Assembly: GCF_014650955.1 (NCBI RefSeq) | Contig: NZ_BMVY01000015.1 | Location: 123,238-187,237, forward strand | Length of the DNA stretch: 64,000 bases | Origin: Streptomyces tauricus | Lineage (GTDB): Bacteria > Actinomycetota > Actinomycetes > Streptomycetales > Streptomycetaceae | Direction: 5' to 3' | Shown: positions 40,548 to 49,034 of the stretch, one piece after another | How positions within the stretch are numbered: the stretch's first letter is position 1 | Layout: every line of letters begins with the position of its first letter | Translations under genes and position numbers: made by a program | The notes under the pieces: model-generated | Seen by the model: the letters and a program-made list of their open reading frames with translations, nothing else | Database searches by the model: none | Told to the model about the DNA's origin: nothing

Positions 40548-43496
40548 TCAGATGTCCTGGTGATCGACGATCGCGTGGTCGCTCGTCCCGTTGTCCCGGG
40601 CCCGGAAGCGCAGCAGGCCGCGTCCCGCCCGTGCGGAGCCACCCGGTGCGACCAGGGTAAAGGCCATGACCAGACGATGGGGGTCGACCGAGCCGTCGGA
40701 GGAGAGCACGGGATCGGACTCCACGACCGGGTACAGCACGACGGCGCCGCGTCGGGGACGGACGAGCGCCTCCACGGTCTCGTTGCCGTGAGGTGTCCTG
40801 CCGGAACCGGCGATGCGTAGGACGGAGGGCCGGTGCTTGGGCTCGCTGATCGCACCGAACAAATCGTTCCTGCGCCGTGTACGACGGGCCAGCGACAGCG
40901 ATCGCGACCCCAGGATGCGCCCTTCGGTACGGCGGCCCGACGTCTGCTGCGGAGCGATCACGACCCAGTCGTCGATGGGGGCGTTGAGGTTGCCCGCCTC
41001 GATGAGGGACTCCAGATGAGGCGAGAACTGACGCGGCTCCGACCAGCGTAGCTCGCACAACACCTTGAGGAGGGTGTCGTGGTCGACGGTGGAGACGAGC
41101 GCCTCGTACTCCGTCCCGCCGCGGGCGAGGGTGACCGGCGGCGCGTCGAGGCGGTCGATGACCGGCTTCCACGTCTCCACGTTGTGCCGCAGGTCCGCCG
41201 TCGCGGTGGCGGCCGGATAAGCCGTGAGCTCCACCCACTCACCCGGCGACCGGATCTCCACCAGCTCTGCGTTGTACATCTTGTTCCGCGCCGCCGGCTT
41301 GAGCCACGGTAGGTGCTGGGAGACCAGGGGCGGCACCTGCGAAGGCGTGATCTGCGGACGTCCGTCCACCAGTTGCGCGTACCGTGCCAGTTGCCCGCGG
41401 AACAGTTCCTCGTCCCGGCACACCGCCTCGAACGCCTCGTACAGGTCCGCCGTCCCGCTGCGGCCGTACGTCTCCTCGCGGCCGATGTAGAGGCGGACGA
41501 GGTCGCGGTAGCCGGGGCGGAAGCCGAACCAGCGGCCCATCTGCATCAGGGTGTCCGCCTGCTGGGTGGTGCGGCGGTAGTAGGTGACTGTCAGGCCCTC
41601 CACCGTGAAGCCACGCGACAGCTTCATGCCGCCCACCAGGATCTTCCAGACGTTCGGCGTGCGGTCGAAGTCCAGGTCGAGCTGCTCGAAGTAGCGGTCC
41701 GAGTCGCCGTTCACGACGATGACGGGGCGGCTTCCCGAACCGATGAGCTGGCGGGCACGGCTGACGTGCGGGCGCAGTTCCTCGTACGAGGCCGGCGAGG
41801 GCAGGCCAGCCGCGCGGGCCTCGCTGACCTTCGCGTGGTCCGACTCCCACAGTGCGGCGAGTCGCGTGTGGCCCGCTGTGGACGCGTAACCCGCCTCGTG
41901 CCACATGGAGTTGATGCGCAGCGCGAGCTCCGCGTGGTCGTCCTTCTTCACCGACTCGTGCACCAGCATCGTGTGGTGGCGGAACGGGCCTTCCGGCACG
42001 CCGTGTGCCGCCCGGTACAGCTTCAGCGCGCCGGACAGGACGAACGCGTCCATCGCTTCCTGGAGCCGGTCGCCCGTCGAGTCGTAGATGCTGCGGACGT
42101 GCGCCTCCTCCTGCGAGTTGGCGTACGTCCGCTCCTCCGGCGGCACCGTCGAGTCCAGGTCGTGGAAGTCCTGAACGCCCATGTAACCGGCGGGCCGTGG
42201 GAGGGAGATCAGGAAGTCCGACGGGAAGATGTCGTCGCCGTCGCTCGGGTCCACGAAGACGTTGGCGAACGGGGTCGCCGTGTAGCCGACGTACTGGGCG
42301 CGCGGCAGCAGGCCGAGGAGCTGGGATATGAGCTTGTTGATCGCGGTGCGCTCGGTGCGGTCCTGCTCCCACTTCTTCGGGTTCGACGTGTTCACGGACG
42401 CCTGGTCGGACTCGTCGTCGATGATCAGGGCGGGCAGCTCGCCGAGGATGCCGTGGATCTGCTTGAGGTCCTTGACCAGCTTCTCCAGGACGCTCTTGTT
42501 CTTCTTGACCACCATCACGCGGGCCGCCGCGTGGTGCAGGTTCGACGGGTCGTGCAGCGGGCGTGTCGGTTCGCGCTTCTCGAACTCCAGGGCGCGGATG
42601 CCCTGCGCGAGGCTCTTGTAGTCGTTGTCGCGCGTGGTGAGGCGTTCGATGTCGAAGGCGCCGCGGGTGGAGGGGCGCCCGCCGTGCCGGACGAACTGCG
42701 GCCATTCCTCGTCGTCGCCCACGTAGTCCACGCCGACCAGGCTGTCCACGTCGTCGGGGTCCGCGCCGCGCAGGATGTTCTCCTGCCCGATCAGCTCCAT
42801 GTCGAGGCGGCGCTGCGTCTGCGCGCGCAGCATGTTGAGGGTGCCGCCGAGGACGATGACCAGGCGGTATCCCGCGTCGACGGCCTTCGCGGCCACACCG
42901 GTGAAGTTCGCGGTCTTGCCGGACTGCACGTAACCGACGACCAGGCCCTTGGCTTGGCGCGCGGCAGTCTGCTCCGGGTCGGTGAGGCGCTCGACCACCG
43001 CGCGGCTCGCCTCGTCGAGACCGGCGACCGCCTCCGGCGCCCAGCCCTTGGCGCGCAGCTTGCGCTCGTACGCCCGCCAGTAGAACGAGCGGGCCTCCGC
43101 ACGCTCCGGGGTGTACCAGGGGGTGAACTCCCGGGTGATGATCGTCGCGCCGGGCACCTCGGACACCCGTACCAGCTCGTCGAGCACCTTGCGCAGGTCC
43201 TCGCCGAGCCGCAGCCGGTCGTACGCGGCCGCGCGCCGCTCCGGGGTACGCGGCGGGACGCCGGGGGCCCAGGAGGCGGACTCGGCGAAGTCCCAGTCGT
43301 TGAGGTGACGGCTCCACAGGGCGAGGAGCTCCTCGTCGCCGGTGGTGAGCCGGGCACGGAACGTCTCCTCGGTCAGGTCGGCGTCGGGGTGGTCCTCGTC
43401 GGCGGCCAGCGCCGCCCACTTGGCGAAGTACTTCGGGCCGCTCGTCATGCCGGACAGGGCGGAGGTGTGGATGGCGAGGAGGGTGTCGTCGCGCAC
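40548..43496 (-). CDS. Z1-domain SF2 helicase-like protein
   Basis: Predicted 982-residue protein. The Z1 family core is clear: Walker-A-like VQSGKTANFTGVAAKAVDAG near 190, LVIVLGGTLNMLRAQTQRRLD, the DExD box IIDDESDQASVNTS near 360, YVGYTATPFANVFVDP near 400, and the helicase C-terminal motif LMQMGRWFGFRPGYRDLVRLYI near 645. The N-terminal ~150 residues precede the ATPase core, and the C-terminal ~250 residues are a separate domain. GTG 43496 has AGGA 6 nt upstream. Z1 proteins are known partners of MutL/MORC-like ATPases, Vsr-like nucleases and C5-methyltransferases in restriction-modification systems, exactly the company seen here. Confidence 0.9.
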   Translation of the reverse strand: MRDDTLLAIHTSALSGMTSGPKYFAKWAALAADEDHPDADLTEETFRARLTTGDEELLALWSRHLNDWDFAESASWAPGVPPRTPERRAAAYDRLRLGEDLRKVLDELVRVSEVPGATIITREFTPWYTPERAEARSFYWRAYERKLRAKGWAPEAVAGLDEASRAVVERLTDPEQTAARQAKGLVVGYVQSGKTANFTGVAAKAVDAGYRLVIVLGGTLNMLRAQTQRRLDMELIGQENILRGADPDDVDSLVGVDYVGDDEEWPQFVRHGGRPSTRGAFDIERLTTRDNDYKSLAQGIRALEFEKREPTRPLHDPSNLHHAAARVMVVKKNKSVLEKLVKDLKQIHGILGELPALIIDDESDQASVNTSNPKKWEQDRTERTAINKLISQLLGLLPRAQYVGYTATPFANVFVDPSDGDDIFPSDFLISLPRPAGYMGVQDFHDLDSTVPPEERTYANSQEEAHVRSIYDSTGDRLQEAMDAFVLSGALKLYRAAHGVPEGPFRHHTMLVHESVKKDDHAELALRINSMWHEAGYASTAGHTRLAALWESDHAKVSEARAAGLPSPASYEELRPHVSRARQLIGSGSRPVIVVNGDSDRYFEQLDLDFDRTPNVWKILVGGMKLSRGFTVEGLTVTYYRRTTQQADTLMQMGRWFGFRPGYRDLVRLYIGREETYGRSGTADLYEAFEAVCRDEELFRGQLARYAQLVDGRPQITPSQVPPLVSQHLPWLKPAARNKMYNAELVEIRSPGEWVELTAYPAATATADLRHNVETWKPVIDRLDAPPVTLARGGTEYEALVSTVDHDTLLKVLCELRWSEPRQFSPHLESLIEAGNLNAPIDDWVVIAPQQTSGRRTEGRILGSRSLSLARRTRRRNDLFGAISEPKHRPSVLRIAGSGRTPHGNETVEALVRPRRGAVVLYPVVESDPVLSSDGSVDPHRLVMAFTLVAPGGSARAGRGLLRFRARDNGTSDHAIVDHQDI

Positions 43497-43554
43497 GGAG
43501 GTCCTTAGACGATCGGGGTGGCGGTCACGGCGGGCGGTGGCGGAGGAGGGAGGG

Positions 43555-45102
43555 TCAGGAGACGCCGCGTTCGCGGCGCTCGCGCTGGACCTGTACCGAC
43601 GCCAGCAGGATCGTGTTCCAGTAGTCGACGCGGTCCTGGCGTGCCTTCTCCCAGCGGCCGAGGCCGAAGCAGTCCTCGAGGAGGAGATAGAGGAGCGTCT
43701 TCGTGACGGGGGCGTCGTTCGAGCCGCCGCGCCGGCCGTCGTTGAAGTCCTCCCGGAAGGACCTGTTGAGGAGGACGGCGTTCGCCTCGCGGTCGAGGTC
43801 GAAGAAGCGGTCGTCCGGCAGCGGCGCCCAGGTGAACGCGATCGGCTCCTCGGCCGGCTTCTGCGGCAGCTCCTCCTTGACGACCCGCTTCACCTTCGGA
43901 TCGACGCCCTTGCCGGGCGGGGTCACCGGCTTGCGGACGATCTCGGTGCGCTTCGTGCCGTCGCGGTACGCCGCCTCCGCGTCCAGGATGTAGGCGTGGA
44001 AGGTGTGGCCCGCCGCGTCCACCGCCTTCTCCACGCCGAGCGTGAAGGCGGGGGTCACGGTGACGCCCTCCTTCTTCACGTCGAGGCTGAAGACACCGTT
44101 CGGCGTGGCCGGCAGGTCCACCTCCACGCGGGCCAGGACGAGGTGGCCCTCCGGGCTGCGGAGGCCGTTCCAGCCGCCCGCCTGCACGAGCCGGTCGTTG
44201 CGGTAGAAGTAGAAGCCCTGTCGCTCGGCCAGGGCGCCGATCTGCCGGAAGCCCGCCTGCTTGGACTTGGCGGCCCAGATGTGCGCGGTGAGCGTCACGT
44301 CGCCGACGCCCTCGACCGGGGCCGTGAACGAACGGGGGTAACCCGCCCGCCCCGGCACCTTGTAGCCGAACGGGTCGAGGGGCTCGACACTGATGTGGTC
44401 CAGCTCCTCCCACTGCCCGCCGTCGCCGACGTCCCACACGGCGATGTCCAACTTCAGGCCCTTGCGCAGGAACCGGTGGAAGTAGAGGCCGAGATGGGTC
44501 TCCAGACGGGATATCGCCTTCGACAGGTACTGGTCGCTCTGTCCGCGCGCGACCGTCTCGAAGGTCCGCACCCGGTCCCAGCGGACCACCGTGCCCTGCC
44601 ACTCGATGACGCCGTCGTAGCGGTCGACGAGGTCCTGCGCGTAGCGGGGGTCGACGGTGTCGCAGCGGAAGCCGTCCTCGATGCCCTCGGCCGTGAGGCG
44701 GCGGCCCGCGGCGCGGGTGCGCCGGGTGCGGCTGACGACGGTGAGCGAGGAGGCGTGGGAGAGGGAGGCGGCCTTCAGGCCCGTGCCGTACATGCCGAGG
44801 GAGTCGTCGTCGTAGTCACGGCGCTTGCCGACCGTCATCGCGTCGTCCAGACCGGCGTCGTCCATGCCGCGGCCGTTGTCGATGATCAGAAGCGTCAGGA
44901 TGCGCTCGGCGTCCCGCAGGAAGTGCACCACCATCTCGTCGGCGCCCGCGTCGAGGGAGTTGTCGATCAGGTCGGCGACGGCGACCTCGAAGCCGTACCC
45001 CTGGTTGGTGAGCGCCTTGCCGTAACCGGCGTCCGGGGGCAGGCGCGTACTGCCGGTGGTGGGGACGTCGTACTGCCAGGCTGCGCTTGATTCGTAGGGC
45101 AT
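43555..45102 (-). CDS. MutL/MORC-like GHKL ATPase
   Basis: Predicted 515-residue ATPase, first gene of unit C. GHKL motifs: GYGFEVAVADLIDNSLDAGAD (N-box with D-N-S-x-D), LIIDNGRGMDDAGL (D-x-G-x-G box), and MYGTGLKAASLSHAS (lid). A transducer-like region follows (SVEPLDPFGYKVPGRAGYPRSF). The C-terminal ~150 residues are charged and helical. ATG 45102 has GAGGA 6 nt upstream and MPYESSAAW fits the family start; a further in-frame ATG 18 nt upstream is less likely. Such ATPases dimerise on ATP binding and clamp DNA. With Z1, Vsr and methyltransferases, this makes a MORC-type restriction module. Confidence 0.9.
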   Translation of the reverse strand: MPYESSAAWQYDVPTTGSTRLPPDAGYGKALTNQGYGFEVAVADLIDNSLDAGADEMVVHFLRDAERILTLLIIDNGRGMDDAGLDDAMTVGKRRDYDDDSLGMYGTGLKAASLSHASSLTVVSRTRRTRAAGRRLTAEGIEDGFRCDTVDPRYAQDLVDRYDGVIEWQGTVVRWDRVRTFETVARGQSDQYLSKAISRLETHLGLYFHRFLRKGLKLDIAVWDVGDGGQWEELDHISVEPLDPFGYKVPGRAGYPRSFTAPVEGVGDVTLTAHIWAAKSKQAGFRQIGALAERQGFYFYRNDRLVQAGGWNGLRSPEGHLVLARVEVDLPATPNGVFSLDVKKEGVTVTPAFTLGVEKAVDAAGHTFHAYILDAEAAYRDGTKRTEIVRKPVTPPGKGVDPKVKRVVKEELPQKPAEEPIAFTWAPLPDDRFFDLDREANAVLLNRSFREDFNDGRRGGSNDAPVTKTLLYLLLEDCFGLGRWEKARQDRVDYWNTILLASVQVQRERRERGVS

Positions 45103-45310
45103 GGGCTTCCTCGTGCACACAGGTCGGAGCCTGCGTGGGGGAGGAGCGGCCCGACATCCCGATCAATAGTGTGACGGTACTGCAAAGGTCGGACACCGGT
45201 ACCGTCGGTGCCGAAATGAGGACGGAGAGTTTCCTGTGCCCCCTGCCCGGGCGCCGGGGGCTCCGGCCTGAGCCCTCGGCGCCGGGGACGGGCGGACAGC
45301 TGAAGTCCGC

Positions 45311-46327
45311 CTACAGACCCGCCCCATGACAAGCCTCGTAGGCCCGCCCCGACCCACACCAACACCCCGCCCCCCGCTCCGGCGGCCAAGTCACAGCCCG
45401 CCCCCGGGCCGCCAGCGTCGTCGCGTACTGCGGTAGTAGCGACGCGTCGCCGGGTGAAGCCAGTTCTGACGCCGCGAAGGCCTCGTACGACGGGACCGTG
45501 CCCGTCACGATGCCCAGGTTCGGGGTGCCGGACGTCGACAGTTCTCGTAGCGAGGCCTCTATCGTCGACAGGTGTTCCTCGTGGGACGGGTACTCCGCCG
45601 ACAAGGACGGGTACGCCGTCAGGAGTTCGGTCAGTTCGTCCGCCGGCCAGTGCAGGACCGCCACCGGGAACGGGCGGGACAACGCCTCGCGGAACGTGCC
45701 CAGTTCGGCGCGCAGCCGGGAGATCTCCGCCTGCAGTTCCGCCGGGTTGTCCGAGCCCAGCGACCACACGCGCTTCGGGTCGTGCAGCTCGTCCAGTGAG
45801 ACCGGGGAGGTGTTGATCGCGTCCGCGAGGGAGTCCCAGTCGTCGTGGGGCAGGCCCAGCATGCGGCGTACGCGATGGCGTCCGAAGAGGACCGGGTGGG
45901 TCGCGTACGGAGGCTCCGCGACATCCGTCAGGAGGTGGACCGCCGCCTCCGTGAACGTCTCCTGCGCCGCTTCCAGCTCGTCGTGGGCCTCCAGGGCCTC
46001 CGCCACGATCACCCAGGGCGCCGGGTCGCGGGGGGCCGCCGCGCGGACTCCGGTGATGATCGCCCCGGCCTCCGCCTCGTGGCCGTACTCCCAGAGGTTG
46101 GCCGCCTTCAGGGCCCGTACCAGGAACGGGTTCTCCAGCGGGGTCGTGCTGGAGAGCAGGCGGTCGTAGAGAGAGGTGGCTCGCGGGCGGTCGTCGGCCA
46201 GTTCGAGGTGGGCCGCCGCCTGCACGAGCAGGTGTTCGGCGTCCTCGGGATACAGGCCGGCTGTCCGCTCCAGGCGTGCTGCTTCGGCGTTGTGGTCGAC
46301 GTACTCGGCAGACGTGTCGGGGCGCAT
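45311..46327 (-). CDS. SEC-C motif protein with TPR-like repeats
   Basis: Predicted 338-residue soluble protein. The N-terminal ~170 residues are helical repeats of TPR type (EAARLERTAGLYPEDAEHLLVQAAAHLELADDR, RALKAANLWEYGHEAEAGAIITGVRAAAP). The C-terminus ends in a SEC-C zinc motif (CWCGSGRAYEACHG), found at the end of SecA and many proteins of unknown function. ATG 46327 starts the conserved part; a longer frame from further upstream has no supporting signal. It flanks the right edge of the defence island and looks like an ordinary chromosomal gene. Function not known. Confidence 0.82.
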   Translation of the reverse strand: MRPDTSAEYVDHNAEAARLERTAGLYPEDAEHLLVQAAAHLELADDRPRATSLYDRLLSSTTPLENPFLVRALKAANLWEYGHEAEAGAIITGVRAAAPRDPAPWVIVAEALEAHDELEAAQETFTEAAVHLLTDVAEPPYATHPVLFGRHRVRRMLGLPHDDWDSLADAINTSPVSLDELHDPKRVWSLGSDNPAELQAEISRLRAELGTFREALSRPFPVAVLHWPADELTELLTAYPSLSAEYPSHEEHLSTIEASLRELSTSGTPNLGIVTGTVPSYEAFAASELASPGDASLLPQYATTLAARGRAVTWPPERGAGCWCGSGRAYEACHGAGL

Positions 46328-46549
46328 GAGTGACACCGTACTGCCGACGGCCGACAGAGGTGAGGTATGTGCAGGCCAGGGGTCGGATCGGCGCGCAGTG
46401 TTCAGCGATGTGTTCAGTGGTGTGTTCCGTCGCATGTGTAGGCGGGCGTTCGTGGGGATGGCGAGTTGGGGGCGCAGCCCCTATCGTGCGGCCCCGGCAC
46501 CGGCCGCCCGGCCCCGGTCCTGTCCCCACCCCGGAGAGGAGGCGCGCGC

Positions 46550-47320
46550 GTGCGGGTTCCCGTCGTCCATCAGCAGGGTCGGCGGCGGCGTGCGCGGTAC
46601 GCCCGGCTCCTCTGGAACACCGCCGAAGTCGTCGTGACCCTCGGTGTCGTCCTCCTGCTGCTCGTCGTCCACCAGCTGTGGTGGACCAACCGGCAGGCCA
46701 AGGAAGCCGCCGAGCGCAAGGTCCAGGCCCTGGAACAGCAGTGGGAGGACGAGGGGGAGGGGGATGCAGAGGGGGGTGGGGAGCCGCTTGTGCGGGGTTC
46801 CGGTTCCGGATTCGGTTCCGGAGCTGGAACCGGTGGAGGGCTGCCCGGGGGCGGGGGCCGGCCCCGTTACGACCAGGCTTTCGCCGTTCTCGGCATTCCA
46901 CGGCTCGGGCTCCGCGTGCCCGTCGCGGAAGGTGTCGGCGCGTCGGGTGTGCTCGACAAGGGGTACGTCGGGCATTACCCGGACACCGCTCAGCCCGGCC
47001 GCGTCGGGAACTTCGCTCTCGCCGGGCACCGGAACACCCATGGCGAGCCCTTCCGGTACCTCGACCGGCTCCGGCGCGGGGACCGGGTCGAGGTGGAGAC
47101 CCGGGCCGCCGTCTATACGTACGTCGTCGACCGGACGCTGCCGCGGACCTCGCCCGGCGACGGTGGGACGATCCGGGCGATACCTCGCAGTACGGTCAGG
47201 CCCGCGTACGGGTACACCGAGCCCGCGCACTATCTGACGCTCACCACCTGCACGCCCCAGTACACCTCCACGTACCGGCTGGTCGTCTGGGGGAAGCTTC
47301 GCTCCGTGCGGCCTCGGTAG
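46550..47320 (+). CDS. Class E sortase
   Basis: Cell-surface transpeptidase of 256 residues. One N-terminal membrane helix (TAEVVVTLGVVLLLLVVHQLWW) is followed by an acidic/Gly-rich linker (EGEGDAEGGGEPLVRGSGSGFGSG). The catalytic domain has His in FALAGHRNTHGEPF, Cys in YLTLTTCTPQYTS and Arg in TYRLVVWGK. These features and TLTTCTPQ match class E sortases of actinobacteria, which attach LAxTG proteins to the wall. GTG 46550 follows GGAGAGGAGG. A likely substrate with an LAGTG signal is encoded at 53303-54187. Confidence 0.92.
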   Translation: MRVPVVHQQGRRRRARYARLLWNTAEVVVTLGVVLLLLVVHQLWWTNRQAKEAAERKVQALEQQWEDEGEGDAEGGGEPLVRGSGSGFGSGAGTGGGLPGGGGRPRYDQAFAVLGIPRLGLRVPVAEGVGASGVLDKGYVGHYPDTAQPGRVGNFALAGHRNTHGEPFRYLDRLRRGDRVEVETRAAVYTYVVDRTLPRTSPGDGGTIRAIPRSTVRPAYGYTEPAHYLTLTTCTPQYTSTYRLVVWGKLRSVRPR

Positions 47321-47484
47321 CCTCCGGCTGCGGCAGGGCGGCCAGGGCGGAGTCCGTGTGGAGTCCGGCAGGGAGTCCGTACGGAGTCCGTCTGGGGCTG
47401 CCGGGGCGGATCCTGTATAACGGCAGGAGGTCATGGAGCGTGGCGTATCCGCGCGATAGCGGGGTCGAGGGGAGGGGGCAGTCG

Positions 47485-47799
47485 GTGACACGGACCTGGG
47501 CGCAGGTGAAGCCCGCCGTTCTGCTGCTCGTACTCCTTCTGCAGGTGGCGTTCCTGGACACCGGCAGCCTCTCCGGAGCCGTCGCCGTCACGTTCGCGGC
47601 GACCGCCGCGGCCGGGTCCGCGCTCGCCGCCTGTTCCCTGATCTCCTCGCGCCTCGCGCCCTCCGTGCCTCGGACCCGGGTCCGTACGGCCATGCGCGAC
47701 CGTGAGCAGCGCACGGCGTTCCTGCCGCAGCGCGATCCCGACGCCCGGGGGCGCAGGCGTCCCCGAGCGCCCGGCCGGTCCCTCCCGACGGCCGCGTAG
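47485..47799 (+). CDS. DUF6412-like small membrane protein
   Basis: Predicted 104-residue protein with two hydrophobic segments (VKPAVLLLVLLLQVAFLDTGSLSGAVAVTFAATAAAGSALAAC) and a polar tail (TRVRTAMRDREQRTAFLPQRDPDARGRRRPRAPGRSLPTAA). The R-D-R-E-Q-R-T-A-F-L-P-Q-R-D-P-D-A tail is what I remember of DUF6412 proteins encoded just before a YidC paralogue in Streptomyces, which is also the arrangement here. GTG 47485 has GGAGGG about 8 nt upstream. Function unknown; a role with membrane-protein insertion is suggested only by position. Confidence 0.72.
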   Translation: MTRTWAQVKPAVLLLVLLLQVAFLDTGSLSGAVAVTFAATAAAGSALAACSLISSRLAPSVPRTRVRTAMRDREQRTAFLPQRDPDARGRRRPRAPGRSLPTAA

Positions 47800-47810
47800 G
47801 GACTCCGCAG

Positions 47811-47930
47811 CAACAGGAACAGCACAACGGCAACAGCACAACGGCAACAGCAACGGCAACGGCAGCAGCGGCTTTCTCGCTTTCTGCTTTCTGCTCTTTG
47901 CTCCTGCTCCTGCCTTCCTGCCTTCGCAGT
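47811..47930. repeat. Low-complexity intergenic DNA before the YidC paralogue
   Basis: CAACGGCAACAGCA-type repeats (47811-47871) on the plus strand are followed by TTTCTGC/CTCCTGC pyrimidine repeats up to about 47930. It is non-coding and prone to slippage, between the DUF6412 and YidC-like genes. Confidence 0.75.
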
Positions 47931-48007
47931 GTCCCTCGCGGGTCGTCATGCCGACGTACGTCACGTCTCATCCCCTCGGTACGACGAGACCCACGGAGGG
48001 CTCACCC

Positions 48008-48820
48008 ATGTCCGCGATCTCATCCCTGTTCGCCACCTTCATGTCCGCCTTCGCGAGCCTCGTGGAGGGGCTCGCCGAGCTGCTCGGCCCGCTCTTCCAC
48101 GACTCGGCGACGGCCGCCGCGATCGTCCTGTTCACCGCGTTCGTACGGCTCCTCGTGCACCCTCTGTCGCGGGCCTCGGCGCGTGGGCAGCGGGCGCGGG
48201 CGGCGTTGCAGCCGCGGATCGCCGAGCTGCGCAAGAAGCACGGCAAGAACCCAGAGAAGCTGCAGAAGGCGGTGCTGGAACTGCACGCCGCGGAGAAGGT
48301 GTCCCCCTTGTCCGGGTGCCTGCCGAGCCTCTTCCAGCTGCCGGCCTTCTTCCTCCTCTACCACCTGTTCTCCAACTCCCGGATCGGCGACGAGGCGAAC
48401 TCCCTGCTCGCCCACAAGCTGTTCGCGGCGCCGCTGGGGGACCGGTGGGCGGACGCGCTGGGCGACGGCGGGGTCTTCGGGGCGCAGGGGCTGGTGTACG
48501 TGGGACTGTTCGTGATCGTCGCCGCCGTCGCCACGTTCAACTACCGGCGTACGAAGCGGATGATGGCGGCCGGTGCCGCGGCGAACCCGGCGGCCGGGGC
48601 CTTCGGCGGGGGCCAGGACGCGCAGCCGCAGGTGCCGGGGCTCGGCGCCATCACCAAGGTCATGCCGCTGATGTCCTTCTTCACGCTGCTCACCGTGGCG
48701 TTCGTGCCACTGGCCGCCGCGCTGTACGTGGTGACCAGTACGACGTGGAGCGCGGTCGAGCGGGCGGTGCTGTACCGGGACATGCCGGGGGCCGTGCCGG
48801 CCGCCGCCGTGATGGGCTGA
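48008..48820 (+). CDS. YidC/Oxa1/Alb3-family membrane insertase paralogue
   Basis: Predicted 270-residue membrane protein. It has the conserved insertase core: helix SATAAAIVLFTAFVRLLVHPLSR with the essential-type Arg, a cytoplasmic helical hairpin (LQPRIAELRKKHGKNPEKLQKAVLELHAAEKVSP), then SGCLPSLFQLPAFFLLYHLFS and two further helices (LVYVGLFVIVAAVATFNY; ITKVMPLMSFFTLLTVAFVPLAAALYVVTS). It is shorter than the housekeeping YidC of about 400 residues and lacks its long basic tail, so it is the second, accessory copy. GGAGGG lies 7 nt before ATG 48008. Confidence 0.88.
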   Translation: MSAISSLFATFMSAFASLVEGLAELLGPLFHDSATAAAIVLFTAFVRLLVHPLSRASARGQRARAALQPRIAELRKKHGKNPEKLQKAVLELHAAEKVSPLSGCLPSLFQLPAFFLLYHLFSNSRIGDEANSLLAHKLFAAPLGDRWADALGDGGVFGAQGLVYVGLFVIVAAVATFNYRRTKRMMAAGAAANPAAGAFGGGQDAQPQVPGLGAITKVMPLMSFFTLLTVAFVPLAAALYVVTSTTWSAVERAVLYRDMPGAVPAAAVMG

Positions 48821-48859
48821 CGCCCGGAGCCGGCGCAGGCATGGAGCCACTGACGCTCT

Positions 48860-48916
48860 GAGCTGGTGGCGCCTCGACGAGCTGCTGGCGCCTCGGCGAG
48901 CTGGTGGCGGGCGGAG
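48860..48916. repeat. Three 19-nt tandem repeats
   Basis: GAGCTGGTGGCGCCTCGAC, GAGCTGCTGGCGCCTCGGC and a decayed third unit follow directly after each other in the gap between the YidC-like and FAH-family genes. No function is apparent. Confidence 0.7.
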
Positions 48917-49034
48917 CTACGGTCCAGTCCGTGAACCGGGTATTGCGGACTGGACGCCGACCTTGGAGGATCGACCAGTCCTCCGATGGCTGCACCCATC
49001 GGTCGGCCGCCCGCGATCAAGGGAGAGAGTGCTC

